Of a stretch of DNA of 9,453 nt, positions 5,217 through 9,453 are shown piece by piece. A program made the position numbers and the translations under genes. How positions within the stretch are numbered: position 1 is the stretch's first letter; each line of letters begins with the position of its first letter. Source of the DNA: Allopontixanthobacter sp041552775 (lineage in GTDB: Bacteria > Pseudomonadota > Alphaproteobacteria > Sphingomonadales > Sphingomonadaceae); assembly GCA_041552775.1 (NCBI GenBank), contig JBFEKH010000081.1:1-9453 (forward strand), given 5' to 3'. Under the pieces are notes generated by a model that was given only the letters and a program-made list of their open reading frames with translations, was not told where the DNA came from and did not search any database.

Positions 5217-7700
5217 TTGACCGACCAATTTACCCTTCCGGTGGAAATATCCAGATGGTTCGCCGGTCGCGAATGGCGTGTCCGTTCGCATCAACTAGAG
5301 ATGTTCGCTGCCAATGAGCGGGGAAACCATGCGCTGCTGGTGGCCGATACCGGCGCGGGCAAGACGCTCGCGGGGTTCCTGCCGACGCTGACAGATTTCT
5401 GCCCATCGAGGCTGGCCGGTGCGCCGCCTCCCGAGGGACTGCACACGCTATACGTCTCGCCGCTAAAGGCGCTGGCGCATGATGTGCAGCGCAACCTGCT
5501 AACGCCGGTCGAGGAAATGGGCCTGCCTGTGCGGATTGAAACCCGCAGCGGGGATACGCCGTCCGATCGCAAGAAACGCCAACGCCATCGGCCGCCGCAG
5601 ATCTTGCTGACAACGCCGGAATCCCTGTCCCTGCTGCTGTCCTATCCTGACAGTTTCACGATGTTTGCCGGGTTAAGGCGGATCGTGATCGACGAGGTCC
5701 ACGCCTTCGCCACCGGCAAACGCGGTGATTTGCTTGCGCTGTGCCTCAGCCGCTTGCAGTCTCTGTCGCCCGATCTCCAGCGCGTGGCCCTCTCCGCCAC
5801 GGTGGCCGAGCCAGAAGCATTTCGCGGTTGGTTGGCCCCGTGGGGTGATGTCGGCGCCGTGGAACTGGTGATCGGCGAGGCGGGAGCCCCGGCACAGGTG
5901 GAAATCATGCTCCCCGATGAGGAACACGTGCCGTGGGGCGGCCATGCGGCGATCTGGGCGATCCCCCAATTGTACGAATTGATCCGGGCCAACCGCACCG
6001 CGCTGATTTTTACCAACACCAGGTTCCTGGCAGAATTCATCTTCCAGCATCTGTGGGATGCGAATGAGGATAAATTGCCCATCGGCATCCACCACGGTTC
6101 GCTGTCGAAAGAGGCGCGGCGGAAGGTCGAAGGGGCGATGGCACGCGGCGAACTGCGTGCTCTGGTAGCGACTGCCAGTCTGGATCTGGGGGTCGATTGG
6201 GGCGATATCGATCTGGTTGTCCAGATGGGGGCGCCAAAGGGATCGTCCCGGCTTCTCCAGCGGATCGGTCGGGCTAACCACCGGCTTGACCAGCCCAGCC
6301 GCGCGGTTCTGGTGCCGGGCAACAGGTTCGAATTCCTTGAGGCGACAGCAGCCAAGGACGCTGTCGACGAGGGCCAGCGCGATGGTGAGGATTTCCGGGC
6401 CGGCGGGCTGGACGTGCTGGCGCAGCACGTCATGGGCTGCGCCTGCGCGGCACCTTTCGATGAAGCGGGCGTGCTGGCGGAAATACGCTCGTCACTGACC
6501 TATCATTGGGTCGATGATACCATCTGGCAGCGCGTGCTGAACTTTGTTGCGACGGGCGGGTATTCTCTCAAGGCCTACGACCGGTTCAGGCGGATAACCC
6601 GTGACAAGGACGGAACGTGGCGCCTGACCCATCCCGAACAGGCGGCCCGCCATCGGCTGAACGCCGGCATCATCATCGATAGCGAGATGTTCGATGTGCG
6701 GTTCCGCAATGGTCGCTCGCTCGGCCGGGTGGAGGAACGGTTCGCCGCGAGCCTGTCGCCCGGCGACACATTTGCTTTTGCCGGGACAAGCCTGGAGGTC
6801 GAGCGGGTCAAGGAAGCCGAGGTTACTGTTCGGGCGTCCAAGAAGTCGGCCATGATACCGTCCTATGGCGGCGCGCGCATGCCGCTGACCACCCATCTGG
6901 CGGACCGGGTTCGCGCGATGCTGAGTGATCGGGCGGGCTGGGGCCGTTTCCCCGATGATGTGCGCGAGTGGCTGGAGATGCAGGATTACCGGTCGGTCAT
7001 GCCGGGGCTCGGCCAATTGCTGGTGGAAAGCTTTCCGTACTCGAAGCGCGAATACACTGTTTTCTACACGTTCGAGGGGTGGAACGCGAACCAGTCGCTG
7101 GGGATGCTGATTACCCGGCGGATGGAGACCATGGGGCTGCGCCCGGGCGGGTTCGTGGCAAATGATTATTCGCTCGGCGTATGGGGACTGAAGCCGGTGG
7201 ACGATCCCCAGCCCTTATTGTCACCCGACATTCTGGGCGATGAATTTGTGGCGTGGATCGAGAGTTCGCATCTCCTGCGCCGCGCTTTCCGCGAGGTTGC
7301 AATCATTGGCGGCTTGGTGGAGCGGCAACAACCGGGCAAGCGCAAGAGCGGCAAGCAAGTCAGCTTCTCGACCGATCTGATATATGATGTCCTGCGCAAA
7401 TATGAGCCGGATCATCTCTTGCTCGACGCGGCCTGGGCCGACGCCAAGGCAAAAATGACGGATATTGGCAGACTGGCCTCTTTGCTTGATCGCGCCGGGG
7501 ACCAGATGGTGCATGTCCGGCTCGACCGGGTTAGCCCGATGGCGGTACCGATCATGGTGATGATAGGGCGCGAAAGCGTGCCGCAGGGCGCGGTCGATGA
7601 TGATCTGCTGCTGGAGGCTGAAAGCCTTGCAGATGCGGCCATGCGGGCTGATCCGCTGCCGGATGTTTATGACGACGAGGACACAAGCGAGGGCGCGTAA
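5217..7700 (+). CDS. Ligase-associated DNA damage response DEXH-box helicase (Lhr-like)
   Basis: This is an 827-residue superfamily 2 helicase of the Lhr-core type, the family usually annotated as ligase-associated DNA damage response DEXH-box helicase. Members translocate on single-stranded DNA with ATP and are typically encoded with an ATP-dependent ligase, an MBL-fold exonuclease and a PdeM-type phosphoesterase. Motifs in order: Walker A ADTGAGKT (43-50), SPLKALAHD (81-89), TTPESL (132-137), DEVH (159-162), SAT (193-195), LIFTNTR (263-269), TASLDLGVDWGD (319-330) and motif VI QRIGRANH (348-355). The rest is the winged-helix plus DEAD/H-associated region, with YTVFYTFEGWNANQSLGMLI around 613-632. 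The start is a TTG at 5217, directly after an in-frame TGA (5211-5213) and with GAAGG abutting it; GTG at 5241 is an alternative, but family members begin near this TLPVEISRWF segment. It follows pgmG by 76 bases and converges on exbD3. Confidence 0.93.
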   Translation: MTDQFTLPVEISRWFAGREWRVRSHQLEMFAANERGNHALLVADTGAGKTLAGFLPTLTDFCPSRLAGAPPPEGLHTLYVSPLKALAHDVQRNLLTPVEEMGLPVRIETRSGDTPSDRKKRQRHRPPQILLTTPESLSLLLSYPDSFTMFAGLRRIVIDEVHAFATGKRGDLLALCLSRLQSLSPDLQRVALSATVAEPEAFRGWLAPWGDVGAVELVIGEAGAPAQVEIMLPDEEHVPWGGHAAIWAIPQLYELIRANRTALIFTNTRFLAEFIFQHLWDANEDKLPIGIHHGSLSKEARRKVEGAMARGELRALVATASLDLGVDWGDIDLVVQMGAPKGSSRLLQRIGRANHRLDQPSRAVLVPGNRFEFLEATAAKDAVDEGQRDGEDFRAGGLDVLAQHVMGCACAAPFDEAGVLAEIRSSLTYHWVDDTIWQRVLNFVATGGYSLKAYDRFRRITRDKDGTWRLTHPEQAARHRLNAGIIIDSEMFDVRFRNGRSLGRVEERFAASLSPGDTFAFAGTSLEVERVKEAEVTVRASKKSAMIPSYGGARMPLTTHLADRVRAMLSDRAGWGRFPDDVREWLEMQDYRSVMPGLGQLLVESFPYSKREYTVFYTFEGWNANQSLGMLITRRMETMGLRPGGFVANDYSLGVWGLKPVDDPQPLLSPDILGDEFVAWIESSHLLRRAFREVAIIGGLVERQQPGKRKSGKQVSFSTDLIYDVLRKYEPDHLLLDAAWADAKAKMTDIGRLASLLDRAGDQMVHVRLDRVSPMAVPIMVMIGRESVPQGAVDDDLLLEAESLADAAMRADPLPDVYDDEDTSEGA

Positions 7701-7718
7701 GGCCATAGTCGCTGGAGA

Positions 7719-8153
7719 CTACTTGCCGAATTTGCGGTATTTTTCGTTTCCGACAAAGCCGAACTTCGTGACGCCGCTGGCATCGATGGTGTTGAGCGCG
7801 CGGGCAGACGCTGCATAGCTCACCATCGGGTCCGGTTCGGTTTGCAGCTCCGGCTCTATGTCTATGAACCGTGTGTCGCTCAGCAGGCCGGACATCTGGC
7901 CTATGGTGACGGATTGGCCAGTCCAGAATAGACGATCCTGCGCATCGATGATGATCTTGCTCTTCAAATCAATGATCGGCGCCTCGGTTGGCTCTCCGTT
8001 GACGGTAAAATCCACCGAATGTGTCGCGACTGGAATGGTGATGATGAACATGATCAGGAGCACCAGCATCACGTCTATCAGGGGCGTGGTGTTCATCTCT
8101 GGCATTGGTTGCGGCGCAATTGCCGATCCCGTGGGAGCAAAGGTTAAAGCCAT
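7719..8153 (-). CDS. exbD: ExbD/TolR-family proton-channel subunit, third copy
   Basis: ExbD is an inner-membrane subunit of the ExbB-ExbD-TonB motor that uses proton-motive force to drive TonB-dependent outer-membrane transport. The 144-residue product has a cytoplasmic N-tail, one transmembrane helix around 25-44 with the essential proton-pathway Asp at 27 (PLIDVMLVLLI), and a periplasmic domain. I chose ATG at 8153 over the adjoining GTG at 8156 because it puts an AAGGGGG Shine-Dalgarno 7 bases upstream. A 30-residue block (19-48) and a 15-residue C-terminal block (126-140) are identical to exbD2, while the middle of the periplasmic domain is divergent. Unlike exbD1 and exbD2, this copy lies beyond an intrinsic terminator and has its own candidate promoter. 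Its TAG stop is 18 bases from the helicase stop on the opposite strand. Confidence 0.94.
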   Translation of the reverse strand: MALTFAPTGSAIAPQPMPEMNTTPLIDVMLVLLIMFIITIPVATHSVDFTVNGEPTEAPIIDLKSKIIIDAQDRLFWTGQSVTIGQMSGLLSDTRFIDIEPELQTEPDPMVSYAASARALNTIDASGVTKFGFVGNEKYRKFGK

Positions 8154-8177
8154 CACTTAACCCCCTTTTCTAATTTA

Positions 8178-8206
8178 ATAATATACCATCACAATCAGGG
8201 ACGCAA
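8178..8206 (-). promoter_or_regulatory. Candidate promoter of the third exbD
   Basis: On the minus strand TTGCGT (8206-8201) and TATTAT (8183-8178) are separated by 17 bases, in an AT-rich island between the terminator of exbD2 and the start of the third exbD. A start near 8171 would give a leader of under 20 bases carrying the AAGGGGG Shine-Dalgarno. The arrangement explains how the gene is expressed despite the upstream terminator. No operator-like repeat is evident. Confidence 0.45.
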
Positions 8207-8260
8207 AAGAGAGGCGGATAGCTTCCGCTTGGCCTTCAATGGCAAAGCATGAGCGGGCAT

Positions 8261-8290
8261 AAAAAAGGGGGCGGATCGCTCCGCCCCCTT
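8261..8290 (-). terminator. Intrinsic terminator after exbD2
   Basis: Read on the minus strand, a perfect 9-base stem GGGGGCGGA/TCCGCCCCC (8288-8280 and 8275-8267) with a 4-base loop GCGA is followed by six T residues (8266-8261). It begins about 28 bases after the exbD2 stop codon. Stem strength, loop size and U-tract all fit a Rho-independent terminator. It separates exbD1-exbD2 from the third exbD. Confidence 0.9.
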
Positions 8291-8317
8291 GTTCTAGGAA
8301 TTCAGCATTGATGTCGG

Positions 8318-8761
8318 TTAAGCGCCAGCTTTTCCGAATTCGCGATATTTTTCGTTGCCGACAAAGCCGAACTTAGTAACGCCGGAGCCCTTGATGATAT
8401 TCAACACTTTGGCTGAAAGGTCATAGCTTGCCCGAGGTTCTGGTTCGAACTGCAGTTCAGGCTCGACTTCGAATGCCAGGGATTCCTGCAGGTTGCGAAC
8501 GAGCTCGTTTTGGTTGATCGCAGTGCCATTCCAAAGGATTTCATCCGCCTGGGTCAGAACGATCTTGTTCTTGATCGGGTCGACCTGATCCAATGGCGGT
8601 GGCTCAGCACTAGGCTGCGGCAGATCGATGTCCACCGAGTGCGTGGCTACGGGGATGGTAATGATGAACATGATAAGCAAAACGAGCATGACGTCGATAA
8701 GCGGCGTCGTGTTCATTTCCATCATCGGCGAACCATCGTCCTTGCCGCCTGACATTGCCAT
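8318..8761 (-). CDS. exbD: ExbD/TolR-family proton-channel subunit, second copy
   Basis: This is a 147-residue ExbD. Its short cytoplasmic tail is followed by a transmembrane helix at about 21-41 with the conserved Asp at 23 in NTTPLIDVMLVLLI, a proline-rich linker (LPQPSAEPPPL, 47-57) and a periplasmic domain carrying an acidic, proline-rich stretch (EVEPELQFEPEP, 98-109) and ending in SGVTKFGFVGNEKYREFGK. AGGAG nine bases upstream supports the ATG at 8761; the ATG two codons later is less well spaced. It follows exbD1 by 94 bases and ends at an intrinsic terminator, so it is probably the last gene of the tonB-exbB-exbD transcript. Two ExbD copies in one operon is a known arrangement in Xanthomonas and sphingomonads, where the second can be needed for uptake of only some substrates; applying that here is inference. 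Confidence 0.95.
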   Translation of the reverse strand: MAMSGGKDDGSPMMEMNTTPLIDVMLVLLIMFIITIPVATHSVDIDLPQPSAEPPPLDQVDPIKNKIVLTQADEILWNGTAINQNELVRNLQESLAFEVEPELQFEPEPRASYDLSAKVLNIIKGSGVTKFGFVGNEKYREFGKAGA

Positions 8762-8815
8762 TGTGTGTTACTCCTGAATATTCCGCCCAGCTTTGCAAGG
8801 CTCGAAGTTGGTTGC

Positions 8816-8859
8816 TTGATCGGCGAGGCCGCAGGGCCCCGCCTGATCAGGCCGATCAA
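8816..8859 (-). repeat. Nested GATC inverted repeats at the exbD1 stop
   Basis: A perfect 9-base inverted repeat TTGATCGGC/GCCGATCAA (8816-8824 and 8851-8859) encloses 26 bases, and inside and overlapping its right arm is a perfect 12-base palindrome GCCTGATCAGGC (8841-8852). The right arm contains the exbD1 stop codon (8858-8856). The exbD1-exbD2 messenger could fold into alternative hairpins here. There is no T-run downstream on the minus strand, so an intrinsic terminator is unlikely; a processing or partial-attenuation role is a guess. Confidence 0.55.
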
Positions 8860-9389
8860 CCGTTGGGGTCGACCGGGTTGGAGATGAAGCCGACGGTCGG
8901 ATAGCCGGCCGCCTGCACGTTGTAGATCGTTCCTGCAACGCACTGCCAAGGTGCATTCACGTCGCCGCGAATGTGGACCTGCGGGATCAAATCGGGATCC
9001 TGCATGATGGCTTCGGGACCGCCAGCGCGGGTGACGATATCATCTAGCCGCTTGAAGGCGTCATCATACAGTTCCTGCGATGTCACGGGGGTCGTATTGT
9101 TGAAATAGATCCGGCACTCGCCCTCGCGGGATGCACCTTCGAAGCCAGGCTCACCAGCGGTGCGTCCTGCAGTGTCGGTCGTACTGACCGTCAGCAGAAG
9201 ATTTTCCACCTTATCCTTCGATTCCACGGATTCCATAATCGGCAGCTTGAGCTTGTCGATTGTCTGGATCGCAACCGGAACTGCGATAAGGAAGATGATG
9301 AGGAGCACCAGCATCACGTCGACGAGCGGCGTGGTATTGATGTCCGACATCGGCCTGTCTATGCCACCGCCGCCTGCTGAAATTGCCAT
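8856..9389 (-). CDS. exbD: ExbD/TolR-family proton-channel subunit, first copy
   Basis: This 177-residue ExbD is longer than the usual 130-150. It has a glycine-rich cytoplasmic N-tail, a transmembrane helix at about 23-43 with the conserved Asp at 24 (NTTPLVDVMLVLLIIFLIAV) and a periplasmic domain ending VGFISNPVDPNG. The extra length lies mainly in residues 68-95, a polar, glycine-rich insertion with Cys92 (GECRIYF); a second Cys at 150 (PWQCVAG) lies in the later part of the domain, so a periplasmic disulfide is possible. ATG at 9389 is preceded by AGGAT at 6 bases. It is the least similar of the three ExbDs here, but keeps the conserved membrane segment. exbB is expected directly upstream, just outside the window. 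Confidence 0.95.
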   Translation of the reverse strand: MAISAGGGGIDRPMSDINTTPLVDVMLVLLIIFLIAVPVAIQTIDKLKLPIMESVESKDKVENLLLTVSTTDTAGRTAGEPGFEGASREGECRIYFNNTTPVTSQELYDDAFKRLDDIVTRAGGPEAIMQDPDLIPQVHIRGDVNAPWQCVAGTIYNVQAAGYPTVGFISNPVDPNG

Positions 9390-9453
9390 GGCTAAATCCT
9401 ATCCTGAACAAATAAATACAATGGATCGCTCGGGGATTGTCAGGGGCGGCCGC

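Noticed and set aside
8010..8719. exbD2/exbD3 similarity as a recent direct DNA repeat
   Set aside because: The protein blocks are identical but the DNA differs widely at synonymous positions, so it is not a recent nucleotide-level duplication.
9440..9453. Possible last codons of exbB (GRP then stop) on the minus strand
   Set aside because: exbB is expected here by synteny, but three codons and a TGA at 9442-9440 are not enough to call it.

Overview
The window looks like ordinary chromosomal DNA of an alphaproteobacterium, most likely a member of the Sphingomonadales (sphingomonad/erythrobacter group). The base composition is GC-rich, a clear MipZ (the alphaproteobacterial division-site ATPase) is present, there is a PgmG-type phosphogluco/phosphomannomutase, a ligase-associated DEXH helicase, and a multi-exbD TonB-energising locus of the kind common in this order. 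The order-level call is inference from gene content; no rRNA or other decisive marker is present. I see no transposase, integrase, phage gene, CRISPR array or plasmid function.

Layout. Positions 1-1135 (minus strand) carry the sulfate-activation genes: the N-terminal end of cysN (runs off the left edge) and a complete cysD, overlapping as TGATG. A 197-base divergent spacer (1136-1332) holds a dyad and -35-like element for cysD and a good promoter for the plus-strand tRNA-Gly(TCC) at 1333-1406. The tRNA converges on panC (1590-2456, minus) across a 183-base spacer full of hairpins. Divergent from panC is a plus-strand block: mipZ (2604-3443), a small membrane-anchored J-domain protein overlapping it by 4 bases (3440-3727), and pgmG 9 bases further on (3737-5140), then, after 76 bases, a ligase-associated Lhr-like helicase (5217-7700) starting at TTG.

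The right end (7719-9389, minus strand) has three exbD paralogues in tandem. The first two in transcription order (exbD1 at 8856-9389, exbD2 at 8318-8761) look co-transcribed and end at a strong intrinsic terminator; the third (7719-8153) lies beyond it with its own candidate promoter. exbB and tonB are presumably just right of the window, which ends on a NotI site.

Functionally the window mixes housekeeping processes: sulfate assimilation, pantothenate (CoA) synthesis, placement of the division site, sugar-phosphate supply for envelope polysaccharide, DNA repair and energised outer-membrane uptake. The points most worth a second look are the exbD triplication with an uncoupled third copy, the mipZ/J-domain co-translation, and the helicase without its usual repair partners in the window.
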